From positions 186,001-250,000 of the forward strand of contig NZ_JAUHHF010000002.1 of assembly GCF_030410395.1 (NCBI RefSeq): 64,000 bases of DNA. Direction: 5' to 3'. Shown here piece after piece: positions 8,813 to 18,466 of this stretch (position 1 is the stretch's first letter; every line of letters begins with the position of its first letter). The position numbers were made by a program, and so were the translations under genes. This DNA comes from Zwartia panacis. GTDB lineage: Bacteria > Pseudomonadota > Gammaproteobacteria > Burkholderiales > Burkholderiaceae_B. Under the pieces are notes generated by a model. That model worked only from the letters and a program-made list of their open reading frames with translations, ran no database searches and was not told the DNA's origin.

Positions 8813-10480
8813 ATGTCGCACCCCGTTCCTGATGCTCATGGACTGAACCTTTTTGCGGCAGACCCGGGGCGCGATTTGCTGGCCTGTTATTTGCCTCAAG
8901 ACCTGCATGCCCATCTTTTGCCTCACCTGGAAAGGCTAGGAGGGCTTGCCGGATCGTTGCTGGACGATCTGGCGGGAGTCGCAGACAAACATCCACCGAG
9001 CTTATCTGTGCGCACACGCGCAGGCATTGACACCAATCAAGTCTACAAACACCCTGCTTATGTCGAGCTTGAGCGCTATGCCTACAGCGAATTTGGCCTG
9101 GCAGCGATGTCCCATCGAGGAGGCGTTCTTGGCTGGCCCACACCGATGCCTCCTGCAGCAAAATATGCGTTGACCTACTTATTTGTTCAGGCTGAGTTTG
9201 GACTCTGCTGTCCGGTGAGCATGACGGATTCTTTGGCACGGACTTTGCGCAAGTTTGGCGCACCGGACCTGATCGAGCGCGTGCTTCCCATGGTCACGAC
9301 CCAGGATTTTGACGCGCTTCATCAGGGGGCCATGTTCATGACTGAACAAGGTGCGGGTTCGGATGTAAGTGCGACAGCGACCGAAGCTTCTCTCGGCGCA
9401 GACGGTCAATGGCAACTCTCTGGAGACAAATGGTTCTGTTCAAATCCCGATGCGGGGTTTGCAATGGTGCTGGCGCGCTCCGAGCCTGTCGACGGACTCA
9501 GAGGTGTCTCGCTGTTTCTCTTGCCTCGCACCAAACCCGATGGCTTACCGAACAACTATCGCATTTTGCGCTTGAAAGACAAGCTCGGCACACGCTCGAT
9601 GGCGAGTGGTGAAATCCGTCTTGAAGGCGCGTTCGCTTGGCTCGTGGGTGAGCGCGGCCAGGGGTTCAAGCAGATGGCAGACATGATCAATAACTCGCGG
9701 CTGTCCAATGGCGTGCGTGCGGCAGGTCTGATGAGACGTGCCCTGACCGAGGCCCTGTATGTTGCCAAGCACCGTCAGGCTTTTGGAAAGAGTCTGAACC
9801 AAATGCCCCTGATGCAACGACAGTTGAGCAAAATGGCGATGCTGACCGAGCAAGCCCGCACCATGGTCTACCAAACTGCGCAGGCCTTGGCCGCTTCGGA
9901 TGAAGACGCGTCCAAGCGTCCCCTCATGCGCATCATGACGCCACTGATCAAGTTTCGCGCCTGCCGCGACGCACGTAAAGTGGCGGGTGACGCCATGGAG
10001 GTGCGCGGAGGATGCGGCTATATCGAAGAGTGGAGTGACCCAAGAGTCTTGCGCGATGCGCATCTGGGATCGATTTGGGAAGGCACCAGCAATATCGTGG
10101 CGCTTGATGTGATCAGAGCCATCCAACGAGAGGATTCGCTTCCCGCTTTGCGCAACCATGTGGAAAAACTACTTGCGCAAGGCGCACCCGTGGCTCATCA
10201 CCTCGCGGCACTTCAGGCCGAGCGAATCGAACGCGTATTTGCTTTTGCGGAGTCAGCAAGTACATCCAATACCTCCGAGCAAGCACGCCAAGTCGCCACG
10301 GCGCTCTACAACGTGGTCACCATGGCCGGTATGCGCTGGGAAGCCAAACGCGCAAATATGCCTATCCGCAGCCTTCTTGCTGACATTGTCTTGCAACATC
10401 GCCTAGCGCAACGGGATCCGGTTGCTGATCCGCTTTTGGCAGACCCTCGCTTGGTTGAATGGTTGTCCACATCACTTTAG
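8813..10480 (+). CDS. AidB-like acyl-CoA dehydrogenase family protein
   Basis: A 555-residue member of the acyl-CoA dehydrogenase superfamily, longer than the usual 380-400 residues and matching the AidB (isovaleryl-CoA dehydrogenase-like, DNA-binding) branch. The N-terminal extension has the HPAYVELERYAY segment, the flavin site shows FMTEQGAGSDVSAT near 183, and the C-terminal half has RGGCGYIEEW and GSIWEGTSNIVALD. In E. coli AidB is part of the adaptive response to alkylation; here no ada or alkB gene is adjacent, so the role may be metabolic. It is in the same direction as LhgO-like and ThDP-enzyme genes. Confidence 0.82.
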   Translation: MSHPVPDAHGLNLFAADPGRDLLACYLPQDLHAHLLPHLERLGGLAGSLLDDLAGVADKHPPSLSVRTRAGIDTNQVYKHPAYVELERYAYSEFGLAAMSHRGGVLGWPTPMPPAAKYALTYLFVQAEFGLCCPVSMTDSLARTLRKFGAPDLIERVLPMVTTQDFDALHQGAMFMTEQGAGSDVSATATEASLGADGQWQLSGDKWFCSNPDAGFAMVLARSEPVDGLRGVSLFLLPRTKPDGLPNNYRILRLKDKLGTRSMASGEIRLEGAFAWLVGERGQGFKQMADMINNSRLSNGVRAAGLMRRALTEALYVAKHRQAFGKSLNQMPLMQRQLSKMAMLTEQARTMVYQTAQALAASDEDASKRPLMRIMTPLIKFRACRDARKVAGDAMEVRGGCGYIEEWSDPRVLRDAHLGSIWEGTSNIVALDVIRAIQREDSLPALRNHVEKLLAQGAPVAHHLAALQAERIERVFAFAESASTSNTSEQARQVATALYNVVTMAGMRWEAKRANMPIRSLLADIVLQHRLAQRDPVADPLLADPRLVEWLSTSL

Positions 10481-10561
10481 ACAACTCCTGCCTTCAGGAA
10501 ATCATCCTCTCAACGGGATATGATTAGACTTATCCCTGTTCTCTATGAAAAGAAACGAAAA

Positions 10562-12250
10562 ATGAGCCAAGCACCCTCTCCCAGCCAGCCACGTACGGGC
10601 GGTCAGATTCTCGTCGGTCAACTTGTCAGCCATGGCGTCAAGCACGTATTCTGTGTACCCGGCGAAAGCTTTCTCGCGGTGCTCGACGCACTGGTCGATG
10701 TCAGTATTGACGTCACGGTTTGCCGTCAGGAGGGTGGCGCCGCCATGATGGCGGATGCTTACGGCAAGCTCAACGGCGCGCCCGGCATTTGCATGGTCAC
10801 TCGTGGTCCCGGCGCTTCCAACGCCCTGGCTGGCATCCATATCGCCAAGCAAGACTCCACTCCAATGATCGTCTTCGTTGGTCAGATCGAACGCGGCATG
10901 CGCGAGCGCGAGGCCTTTCAAGAGATGGACTATCGCGCGGTCTTTGGACAGGCTGCCAAATGGGCCACCGAGATTGATGATGCAGCGCGCATTCCCGAGA
11001 TCCTGTCTCGCGCCTTTCACGTGGCGACCTCCGGTCGCCCGGGTCCCGTCGTCATTGCGTTACCTGAGGACATGCTGGTCGAGATGGCTACTGTCCCCGA
11101 TGCTCCACACTACGAAGTCATCGACTCGGCCCCTGCCGCTGGTCAAATGGCTGCGCTGGCAGAGCGCCTCGCCAAGGCAAAAGCACCCGTCGCCATCTTG
11201 GGTGGCGCACGCTGGAACGCCCAAGCAGTCGAGCAATTCGCCAAGTTTGCCGAGCGTTTCAAGCTGCCCGTGGCAGTCTCATTTCGCCGTCAAATGCTTT
11301 TTCCGGCCAATCATCCCTGCTTCATCGGTGATGTCGGCATCGGCCTGAATCCAGAACTCCTCAAGCGCGTCCAAGACGCTGACCTCGTGCTGCTGGTGGG
11401 TGGCCGCATGTCGGAAATGCCCAGCCAGGCCTACACGCTCTTTGACATCCCAGTTCCTAAACAAGATCTGGTGCACGTCCACCCTGACAGTGGCGAACTC
11501 GGTCGTGTGTATCGCGCCTCGATCGCGATCAACGCGTCGCCGATCGCCTTTGCCGCCGAGCTTGCTGCACTCCCCACTCCCGCAGCGACACCCTGGGCAG
11601 CAGGCACCGAGGTCATGCATAAGAGCTACCTCGCCTGGAGCGATCCAGCCCCCATCAAAACCCCTGGTGCAGTTCAAATGGGCGGCGTGATGGAATACCT
11701 TGAGGCGCACTTGCCTGGCGACGCGATCATGACCAATGGAGCAGGCAACTTTGCGACCTGGTTGCATCGCTTTCACCGCTTTACCCAATACGGGACGCAG
11801 CTTGCCCCGACGTCTGGCTCAATGGGTTACGGATTGCCTGCCGCAGTCGGTGCCAAACGCTTTTCACCTGACAAACTTGTCGTGTGCTTTGCGGGTGATG
11901 GCTGTTTCATGATGCATGGCCAGGAGTTTGCGACAGCCGTGCAGTACAACCTTCCAATCGTCGTTGTCATCATCGACAACGGGATGTATGGCACGATCCG
12001 GATGCATCAGGAAAAACATTACCCTGGTCGTATCTCTGCGACACAGCTTAAAAACCCTGATTTCGCGGCCTACGCGCGCGCTTTTGGCGGCCATGGTGAG
12101 CGCATCGAAAAAACCGAGGAGTTCGGACCCGCGTTCGAACGCGCAGTCGCAAGCGGCAAGCCCGCCATCTTGCATCTGCTGATCGACCCCGAGGCAATCA
12201 CCCCGACCACAACCATTTCCAAGCTTAGAGCGGCTGCCCAGAAAGCCTAA
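10562..12250 (+). CDS. Thiamine diphosphate-dependent enzyme, acetolactate synthase-like
   Basis: A 562-residue ThDP enzyme of the acetolactate synthase/glyoxylate carboligase/benzoylformate decarboxylase family. The catalytic Glu57 is in CRQEGGA, the FAD- or nucleotide-binding middle domain runs from about 190 to 340, and the ThDP motif GDG ... NGMYG lies around 445-475. No regulatory subunit gene follows, so it is probably not the biosynthetic IlvB. The start at 10562 was preferred over an in-frame upstream ATG because family members begin shortly before the GGQILVGQL segment. Neighbours are acyl-CoA dehydrogenases on the same strand. Its reaction is unassigned. Confidence 0.8.
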   Translation: MSQAPSPSQPRTGGQILVGQLVSHGVKHVFCVPGESFLAVLDALVDVSIDVTVCRQEGGAAMMADAYGKLNGAPGICMVTRGPGASNALAGIHIAKQDSTPMIVFVGQIERGMREREAFQEMDYRAVFGQAAKWATEIDDAARIPEILSRAFHVATSGRPGPVVIALPEDMLVEMATVPDAPHYEVIDSAPAAGQMAALAERLAKAKAPVAILGGARWNAQAVEQFAKFAERFKLPVAVSFRRQMLFPANHPCFIGDVGIGLNPELLKRVQDADLVLLVGGRMSEMPSQAYTLFDIPVPKQDLVHVHPDSGELGRVYRASIAINASPIAFAAELAALPTPAATPWAAGTEVMHKSYLAWSDPAPIKTPGAVQMGGVMEYLEAHLPGDAIMTNGAGNFATWLHRFHRFTQYGTQLAPTSGSMGYGLPAAVGAKRFSPDKLVVCFAGDGCFMMHGQEFATAVQYNLPIVVVIIDNGMYGTIRMHQEKHYPGRISATQLKNPDFAAYARAFGGHGERIEKTEEFGPAFERAVASGKPAILHLLIDPEAITPTTTISKLRAAAQKA

Positions 12251-12260
12251 GGCTTTCTGG
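12238..12260 (+). other. Hairpin with the stop codon as its loop
   Basis: CCAGAAAGCC and GGCTTTCTGG form a perfect 10-bp stem whose three-base loop is the TAA stop codon of the ThDP enzyme gene. No U tract follows (CTCGCC), so it is not a canonical intrinsic terminator. It may protect the 3' end of the mRNA or pause the terminating ribosome. The sequence is exact; the function is inference. Confidence 0.5.
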
Positions 12261-12316
12261 CTCGCCAGAGCAGGTATTTTGTACAATTTTGAATAGATTT
12301 TAATTTGGAGCATGAC

Positions 12317-13507
12317 ATGGCTGAAGCCTCTTTCAACTGGGAAGACCCACTATTGCTGGATAGCCAGCTGACCGACGAGGAGCGCATGATTCGTGATGCC
12401 GCGCGCTCCTACTGTCAGGACAAGCTGGCTCCGCGCGTCCTCGAGGGTTTTCGTCACGAGAAAACTGACGTCAAGATTTTTCCTGAAATGGGTGAACTCG
12501 GTCTCTTGGGCCCCACCATTCCTGTCGAATATGGTGGCTCTGGATTGAACTACGTCAGCTATGGTCTGATTGCCCGAGAAGTCGAGCGCGTAGACTCTGG
12601 TTACCGTTCAATGATGAGCGTGCAGTCCTCGCTTGTCATGGTGCCGATCAACGAATTCGGTAGCGAAGCCCAAAAGCAGAAATATCTCCCCAAGCTTGCG
12701 CGTGGCGAATGGATTGGCTGTTTTGGCCTGACCGAGCCAAACCATGGTTCCGACCCCGCAGGTATGGAAACACGCGCAGTCAAAACTGCCAATGGCTATT
12801 CACTGACCGGCAACAAGATGTGGATTTCCAACTCCCCTATCGCTGACGTATTCGTCGTCTGGGGCAAGTGTGTCGGTGGCGATCATGACGGCCGCATTCG
12901 CGGCTTCATCCTTGAAAAAGGCATGAAAGGTTTGTCAGCTCCGGCGATTCACGGCAAAGTCGGTTTGCGCGCCTCGATCACGGGCGAAATCGTGATGGAC
13001 AATGTCGAAATCAGCGATGAGCAGATGCTGCCCGGCGTGACTGGCTTGAAAGGCCCCTTTACCTGCCTGAACTCCGCACGTTTTGGTATCGCCTGGGGTG
13101 CGCTCGGAGCGGCTGAGTTCTGCTGGCACATGGCGCGTCAGTACACTCTGGATCGCAAACAGTTTGGTCGCCCACTCGCAGCCAACCAGCTGATCCAGAA
13201 AAAACTCGCCGACATGCAAACAGAAATCACACTCGGCCTGCAAGGCTGTTTGCGTCTGGGTCGCATGAAAGACGAAGGGACTGCGGCTGTCGAGATCACC
13301 TCGATCATGAAGCGCAACTCCTGCGGCAAAGCGCTCGACATCGCTCGCATGGCGCGTGACATGTTGGGTGGCAACGGCATTTCGGATGAGTTCGGTGTTG
13401 CACGTCATTTGGTCAACCTCGAAGTGGTGAACACTTACGAAGGGACTCACGACATTCATGCCCTGATTCTGGGTCGCGCACAGACGGGGATTCAGGCGTT
13501 TTTCTGA
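12317..13507 (+). CDS. gcdH: Glutaryl-CoA dehydrogenase
   Basis: Oxidises and decarboxylates glutaryl-CoA to crotonyl-CoA with FAD, passing electrons to ETF, in lysine, tryptophan and benzoate breakdown. It is 396 residues. [15 protein letters not shown] and the C-terminal [11 protein letters not shown], with the catalytic base Glu375, are characteristic. The [11 protein letters not shown]-terminus also fits GcdH. ATG 12317 was chosen because TTGGAG lies 6 bases upstream; an upstream TTG in frame would include that site. The gene ends 28 bp before a strong terminator. Confidence 0.92.
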   Translation: MAEASFNWEDPLLLDSQLTDEERMIRDAARSYCQDKLAPRVLEGFRHEKTDVKIFPEMGELGLLGPTIPVEYGGSGLNYVSYGLIAREVERVDSGYRSMMSVQSSLVMVPINEFGSEAQKQKYLPKLARGEWIGCFGLTEPNHGSDPAGMETRAVKTANGYSLTGNKMWISNSPIADVFVVWGKCVGGDHDGRIRGFILEKGMKGLSAPAIHGKVGLRASITGEIVMDNVEISDEQMLPGVTGLKGPFTCLNSARFGIAWGALGAAEFCWHMARQYTLDRKQFGRPLAANQLIQKKLADMQTEITLGLQGCLRLGRMKDEGTAAVEITSIMKRNSCGKALDIARMARDMLGGNGISDEFGVARHLVNLEVVNTYEGTHDIHALILGRAQTGIQAFF

Positions 13508-13535
13508 TTTTTAAACGTCTTGTCAGTCTGAATTC

Positions 13536-13567
13536 ATACGCACTCTTCGGGGTGCGTATTTTTTTTA
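13536..13567 (+). terminator. Intrinsic terminator of gcdH
   Basis: ATACGCAC pairs with GTGCGTAT around a U-C-UUCG-G-G loop (a UUCG tetraloop closed by C-G and U-G) and is followed by seven T residues. It separates gcdH from the convergent sua5 gene, whose stop codon overlaps the T run. Confidence 0.9.
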
Positions 13568-14617
13568 AAAAGCTGCTGCCGCTCGACCCAATCGATCTTT
13601 GATGCCCAGCCATTCAAGGCTGTCGGGAACGTTCTCCCACACCATTTCAGCATAGCCGCCCTGATCAAGCGCACGTAAAGTTGCATACAGCGCATGGCTA
13701 TACGCTGCGGGTTGTGCGGACATTGCAACCCAATCCACTCCCGGCTGGCGCGGCAATTTGTCTTGCGCCAACGAATGAGACACAAAAACAATAGGCTTGG
13801 ATGGATGACGAAGGGATTGAGTCGCCGCGGCTAGCATCTCTGCTGCCGTCGCCAATCTGATGGGAGTATGCGGTGCGTAATGGGACTTCAATGCACCAGA
13901 CACTCTGGGAGCGTTTGCATCGGCATCTTGAACAGCTCTGTTCAATACTGCGGCGATTTGTTGCGCCGTGATCTGTCCAGGTCGTAACAGCACAGGACCA
14001 ACGCCCTGATCCAGGCGAGACAAATCCACAATCGTCGATTCGATCCCGACTTCACTCGCACCACCCTCCAAAACAGGCATCCCCTGCGCGACCAGCTCGG
14101 GGAACTCATCGCGTACATGTGAGGCTTGTGTGGGCGAGACTTGACCAAATTTATTCGCAGAGGGACCAGCGATACCGCCCTGCCCCGAGGGCTTGGCAGC
14201 CGCGAAAGCACGAATCAAACGCTGAGCCACTGGATGCGAAGGACAGCGCACACCCACGCTATCCTGGCCACCACTGACCACATCAGAGATATGCGCCGCG
14301 CGTTTGAGTATTAGGGTCAAAGGTCCTGGCCAAAAGGCATCAATCAGCGCATGTGCTTCGTCCGGAACGTGTGCGGCCCAATAGGACAAATCCGCCTCTG
14401 GTGCGATATGAACAATCACGGGATGATTGGAGGGGCGACCTTTGGCCTGATAGATCCGTTCAACGGCTTCGCGACTTTCTGCATCCGCCCCCAGTCCATA
14501 AACCGTCTCGGTCGGAAACGCCACCAGACCACCCTTGAGCAATACTTGAGCGGCCTGATTGATTTCTTGATCTGAAGAGGTGGTCGCTGAAGAGGTGGAC
14601 ACAGGAGTGGTCGTCAC
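13565..14617 (-). CDS. tsaC: L-threonylcarbamoyladenylate synthase (Sua5 type)
   Basis: Makes threonylcarbamoyl-AMP from threonine, bicarbonate and ATP for the t6A37 modification of tRNA. It is 350 residues, so it is the long Sua5-type enzyme with the YrdC domain (about 15-215) and a C-terminal Sua5 domain, rather than the short TsaC. KGRPSNHPVIVHI at 59-71 and GPSANKFGQVSPT near 155 are signature motifs. It is the last gene of the fba-purC-purE-purK-sua5 run, 12 bp after purK. It functionally complements tcdA elsewhere in the window, since both act on A37 of tRNA. Confidence 0.93.
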   Translation of the reverse strand: MTTTPVSTSSATTSSDQEINQAAQVLLKGGLVAFPTETVYGLGADAESREAVERIYQAKGRPSNHPVIVHIAPEADLSYWAAHVPDEAHALIDAFWPGPLTLILKRAAHISDVVSGGQDSVGVRCPSHPVAQRLIRAFAAAKPSGQGGIAGPSANKFGQVSPTQASHVRDEFPELVAQGMPVLEGGASEVGIESTIVDLSRLDQGVGPVLLRPGQITAQQIAAVLNRAVQDADANAPRVSGALKSHYAPHTPIRLATAAEMLAAATQSLRHPSKPIVFVSHSLAQDKLPRQPGVDWVAMSAQPAAYSHALYATLRALDQGGYAEMVWENVPDSLEWLGIKDRLGRAAAAF

Positions 14618-14629
14618 TGAACCATCGAC

Positions 14630-15787
14630 TCAAAGTGTTGCCGAAACAGGCAATCGCAAAACCTGAACGACTTGATTGGCATGACTGACGGCATCGGCAA
14701 GCGTTGTTCCCGTGCAATTCACGTGCCCCATCTTCCGGGCACGTCGGGCCTCGCGCTTGCCATACAGATGCAAAGACGTACCGGGCACAGCTAATACGCC
14801 CGCCCAGTTGGGCTCGGCTTGCGTATCGTCGACGCCTGGATACCAGACGTCACCCAAAATATTGAGCATCACAACGGGAGCGAGTAAACGCGTGCTGCCA
14901 AGTGGCAAACCAGCCATCACCCGCGCCTGCTGTTCAAACTGACTGGTCACGCACGCGTTCATGCTGAAGTGTCCGCTGTTATGCGGACGAGGTGCGATCT
15001 CATTGACGAGCAGCTGACCATCACCCAGCACGAAAAACTCCACACACAACACACCTTCGTACTTGAGGCCGCGCGCGATCGCCAAAGCGGCTTCGGTCGC
15101 ACGCGCGGTCATTGGGGCTGCCTGCATATCGACTGTCGTCACGGCGAGGATACCTTGTTCATGCACATTACATGCCACGGGAAACACGGCGCACTGACCA
15201 TCGAGTCCACGCGCCAATACAACCGAAAGTTCCTGTTTGAGATCAAGCATGGCCTCGAGCACGCAAGGCACGCCACCAAATTCAGCGAACGCCTTCAAAG
15301 CTTCGTCCAGCGAACGCACACGCGCCTGACCCTTGCCGTCGTACCCCAGTCTTGCGACTTTCAAAATCCCGGGGAAAAGATGCGGTCCTGCCGCACGCAA
15401 GTCAGACTCCGCGCGAATCGCTGCATAGGGCGCCACTGCGACACCCTGACTCACGATGAATGCCTTTTCCGCAATACGATCCTGAACAATTTCGACCGCA
15501 TGCGAGCCTGGTGTCACGCGACAATGCGCCGCCAGCGTCAGCAAGCTTTTCGCTGGAACATTTTCAAACTCTGTCGTCACGGCGCGGCAACGCTGCGCCA
15601 ACTTGATCAGCGCGGTTTCATCATCGTAATCCGCCTGAATGTGCATATCGGCCACCGAGGCTGCCGGCCCCTCTGGCGCAGGATCCAACACGGCGACACG
15701 ATAGCCCAGAGATTGCGCGGCGTGACAAAACATGCGACCCAGCTGGCCACCGCCCATCAAACCCAACCACTCACCCGGTGCGATCAC
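14630..15787 (-). CDS. purK: N5-carboxyaminoimidazole ribonucleotide synthase
   Basis: ATP-grasp enzyme that carboxylates AIR to N5-CAIR in purine synthesis. It is 385 residues. The N-terminal GGGQLGRMFCHAAQSLGY, the ATP-grasp segments YDGKGQARV near 169 and VLEAMLDLKQELSVV near 195, and the metal-binding NEIAPRPHNSGH near 263 are all clear. It overlaps the end of purE by 4 bp, the usual PurE-PurK coupling. Confidence 0.96.
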   Translation of the reverse strand: MIAPGEWLGLMGGGQLGRMFCHAAQSLGYRVAVLDPAPEGPAASVADMHIQADYDDETALIKLAQRCRAVTTEFENVPAKSLLTLAAHCRVTPGSHAVEIVQDRIAEKAFIVSQGVAVAPYAAIRAESDLRAAGPHLFPGILKVARLGYDGKGQARVRSLDEALKAFAEFGGVPCVLEAMLDLKQELSVVLARGLDGQCAVFPVACNVHEQGILAVTTVDMQAAPMTARATEAALAIARGLKYEGVLCVEFFVLGDGQLLVNEIAPRPHNSGHFSMNACVTSQFEQQARVMAGLPLGSTRLLAPVVMLNILGDVWYPGVDDTQAEPNWAGVLAVPGTSLHLYGKREARRARKMGHVNCTGTTLADAVSHANQVVQVLRLPVSATL

Positions 15788-16290
15788 AGTGGCACCCGCA
15801 TCGCGCGCGCAGCCTCAGTCTGTCGTGTGCGGAAAGCGATGAGCTTTTCGCGCAACACGGCATCGGTTGTTGCCAAGTTTGCGATCACATGCAAAGCGGC
15901 ATTGGCTGCGCCGGCCTCTCCGATCGCGAAAGTGGCTACGGGCACCCCCTTGGGCATTTGAACAATGGAAAGCAGCGAGTCTTCGCCACGCAAATATTTC
16001 GAAGGAACAGGCACTCCAAACACCGGCACCTCAGTGAGCGCAGCCATCATGCCTGGTAGGTGGGCAGCACCACCCGCACCTGCAATAATGCCACGCAAGC
16101 CACGTGCGGCAGCCTGGGCGCCATACTCCGCCATATCCTGCGGCATCCGGTGCGCGGAAATGACGCGTGCCTCACAAGGCACACCAAAGTCTCCCAGCAT
16201 ATTGACAGCATGCTGCATCACATCCCAGTCACTGGATGAACCCATGATCACGCCGACAACCGGCGCACCAGCAGAAGATAAAGAGGTCAT
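15784..16290 (-). CDS. purE: N5-carboxyaminoimidazole ribonucleotide mutase
   Basis: Converts N5-CAIR to CAIR, the step after PurK. It is a class I PurE of 168 residues: GSSSDWDVM near 16, the SAHRMPQ catalytic His near 45 and GAGGAAHLPGM near 70. ATG 16290 was chosen because GAGG lies about 8 bases upstream; a start 15 bp earlier is possible. It overlaps purK and follows purC by 38 bp. Confidence 0.95.
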   Translation of the reverse strand: MTSLSSAGAPVVGVIMGSSSDWDVMQHAVNMLGDFGVPCEARVISAHRMPQDMAEYGAQAAARGLRGIIAGAGGAAHLPGMMAALTEVPVFGVPVPSKYLRGEDSLLSIVQMPKGVPVATFAIGEAGAANAALHVIANLATTDAVLREKLIAFRTRQTEAARAMRVPL

Positions 16291-16328
16291 GACAGAGCCT
16301 CGCAAATTAAAAATGGGCGGTCTGGCTG

Positions 16329-17210
16329 TTAAGCGGTTAACCGGTCGAGAGCTTCGCGATACTTGGCCGCGGTTTTAGCGATCACGTCCGCAGGCAGACG
16401 TGGTGCAGGCGGCGTTTTGTCCCAGACTTGCGTTTCGAGCCAGTCACGAACAAATTGTTTATCAAAAGACGGAGGACTGATGCCCTCGCGATAACCATCC
16501 GCAGGCCAGAAGCGCGAAGAGTCGGGTGTCAGCACCTCGTCCATCAAGTGCAGCGTACCATTCGCATCCAAACCAAATTCGAATTTCGTATCCGCGATTA
16601 TGATGCCTTTGGTCGCGGCATAGGTTGCGGCCTCGGAGTACAAACGCAAGGTGACGTCACGAATCCTCTCGGCCATCTCCTGGCCAACTTCTTTGATCAC
16701 GTGATCAAAGTCAACGTTTTCATCATGCAGTCCCATTTCAGCTTTGGCAGCTGGCGTGAAAAGCGGCTGAGGTAACTTACCAGCTTGCTTGAGACCGGCC
16801 GGTAAGCGAATCCCGCAGACCGAGCCGGTGGCCTGATAATCTTTCCAGCCAGATCCGATGAGATAGCCACGAGCGACAGCTTCGACCATGATAGGCTTGA
16901 GGCGTTTAACGACCACGGCACGGCCGATCACCTGGTCACGCTCATTCGGCGCCACAACATCCTCAGGATTGACACCTGTTGAATGATTGGGCAAAACGTG
17001 CGCAAGCTTTTCAAGCCAGAAATCGGTGAGTTCCTTGAGAACCTGGCCCTTGCCAGGAATCGGATCATCAAGGATCACATCAAAGGCAGAGATACGATCA
17101 GTCGCGATGATTAAAAGCTTGTCATCGCCTACGGCGTACATATCGCGGACTTTACCGCGCGCAAGCAACGGCAGAGATTGGATACTGGATTGATAAAGCG
17201 CTGCAGTCAC
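16329..17210 (-). CDS. purC: Phosphoribosylaminoimidazole-succinocarboxamide synthase
   Basis: Condenses CAIR with aspartate, using ATP, to give SAICAR. It is 293 residues, the length of the longer PurC type. Motifs seen are [15 protein letters not shown] near 14, [18 protein letters not shown] near 37, [15 protein letters not shown] near 110, and [10 protein letters not shown] near 201 with [13 protein letters not shown] following. It is placed directly upstream of purE, so the purC-purE-purK steps of purine synthesis are encoded in series. Confidence 0.96.
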   Translation of the reverse strand: MTAALYQSSIQSLPLLARGKVRDMYAVGDDKLLIIATDRISAFDVILDDPIPGKGQVLKELTDFWLEKLAHVLPNHSTGVNPEDVVAPNERDQVIGRAVVVKRLKPIMVEAVARGYLIGSGWKDYQATGSVCGIRLPAGLKQAGKLPQPLFTPAAKAEMGLHDENVDFDHVIKEVGQEMAERIRDVTLRLYSEAATYAATKGIIIADTKFEFGLDANGTLHLMDEVLTPDSSRFWPADGYREGISPPSFDKQFVRDWLETQVWDKTPPAPRLPADVIAKTAAKYREALDRLTA

Positions 17211-17225
17211 AGTCGGGCCCGTCTT

Positions 17226-17247
17226 AAAAGGCGGGCCCGAGGCCCGC
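17226..17247 (-). terminator. Probable terminator between fba and purC
   Basis: On the minus strand GCGGGCC pairs with GGCCCGC around a three-base loop and is followed by CTTTTAAG. The stem is strong and GC-rich but the U tract is short, so partial read-through into purC is likely. Confidence 0.55.
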
Positions 17248-17264
17248 GATGAACAGAGAAATGT

Positions 17265-18329
17265 TTATTGCACAACCTGGGACAACTTGCCGGCTGCGTA
17301 CTGAGCCGCCATGTCCTTCAGTGGCACAACCTTGATTTTGCTTGCATTGCCAGCCGTACCGAACTGCTGGTAGCGCGCGACACAGATCGCCTTGGCGGCC
17401 TCGCGTGCAGGCTTGAGGTATTCGCGTGGATCGAACTTGCCGGGATTTTCAGCAAAGAAACGGCGAATCGCACCCGTCATTGCCAAGCGGATATCGGTAT
17501 CGATATTGATTTTACGCACGCCGAATTTGATGGCTTCCTGGATTTCTTCGACAGGAACACCATAGGTTTCCTTCATGTCGCCGCCAAACTGACGGATCTC
17601 AGCCAGCAGTTCCTGAGGGACGCTGGAGCTGCCGTGCATCACGAGGTGCGTATTGGGCAAACGCTTGTTGATTTCCTTGATGCGGGAGATGGACAGAATA
17701 TCGCCTGTGGGCTTGCGTGTGAACTTGTAAGCGCCATGGCTCGTACCAATCGCAATCGCCAGTGCGTCGAGCTGCGTGCGACGTACAAAGTCAGCAGCCT
17801 GCTCAGGATCTGTCAGCAGCTGATCCATGGTCAGCTTGCCATCGGCACCGTGGCCGTCCTCTTTGTCGCCTTCCATGGTCTCGAGCGAGCCCAGACAGCC
17901 CAGCTCACCCTCGACTGTGACACCGAGCTTATGCGCCATATCCACGACCTGCTTGGTCACTGCGACGTTGTAGTCGTAGTCAGCAATCGACTTGCCGTCT
18001 TCTTTCAGTGAACCGTCCATCATCACACTGGAAAATCCCAGATCGATCGCGCCCTGGCAAATCTTGGGGGACTGGCCGTGATCCTGGTGCATCACAACAG
18101 GAATATGTGGATAGGACTCGACAGCAGCCTGAATCAGATACTTCAGAAAGCCTTCGCCCGCGTATTTGCGCGCACCTGCGGAGGCCTGCATGATGACAGG
18201 GCTGTCGGTCTGGGCCGCAGCTTCCATGATGGCCTGCACCTGTTCCAGGTTATTCACGTTAAACGCGGGAATGCCATAACCATGCTCGGCGGCGTGGTCC
18301 AGAAGCTGGCGCATGGAAACTAAAGCCAT
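17265..18329 (-). CDS. fba: Class II fructose-bisphosphate aldolase
   Basis: Zinc-dependent aldolase that splits fructose 1,6-bisphosphate into the two triose phosphates (and the reverse). It is 354 residues from [10 protein letters not shown]; an upstream in-frame stretch of 62 residues is not conserved-looking and was excluded. HQDHG at 81-85 gives the catalytic Asp83 and zinc ligand His84, EGELG near 140 and HGSSSVPQ near 235 follow, and [11 protein letters not shown] is near 280. It is the CbbA/FbaA-type common in beta-proteobacteria. It heads the run into the pur genes. Confidence 0.95.
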   Translation of the reverse strand: MALVSMRQLLDHAAEHGYGIPAFNVNNLEQVQAIMEAAAQTDSPVIMQASAGARKYAGEGFLKYLIQAAVESYPHIPVVMHQDHGQSPKICQGAIDLGFSSVMMDGSLKEDGKSIADYDYNVAVTKQVVDMAHKLGVTVEGELGCLGSLETMEGDKEDGHGADGKLTMDQLLTDPEQAADFVRRTQLDALAIAIGTSHGAYKFTRKPTGDILSISRIKEINKRLPNTHLVMHGSSSVPQELLAEIRQFGGDMKETYGVPVEEIQEAIKFGVRKINIDTDIRLAMTGAIRRFFAENPGKFDPREYLKPAREAAKAICVARYQQFGTAGNASKIKVVPLKDMAAQYAAGKLSQVVQ

Positions 18330-18466
18330 GAGAGATCCTTTTTTAGAGCAAAATGTCGGGGTTGTTAGGAATTTCCTGAGTATTTTACGGCAGCACGGGC
18401 GTATTTGCCCCATGCCCCGCAAAAACTCGGGTCCAAGCTCTTTTGCCCCCCTTTTGAGAAGCCTCC

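Noticed and set aside
14969-15961. Long plus-strand open frame of 330 codons opposite purK and purE
   Set aside because: It lies antisense to well-defined purK and purE, has no family resemblance and follows from the codon bias of the real genes.
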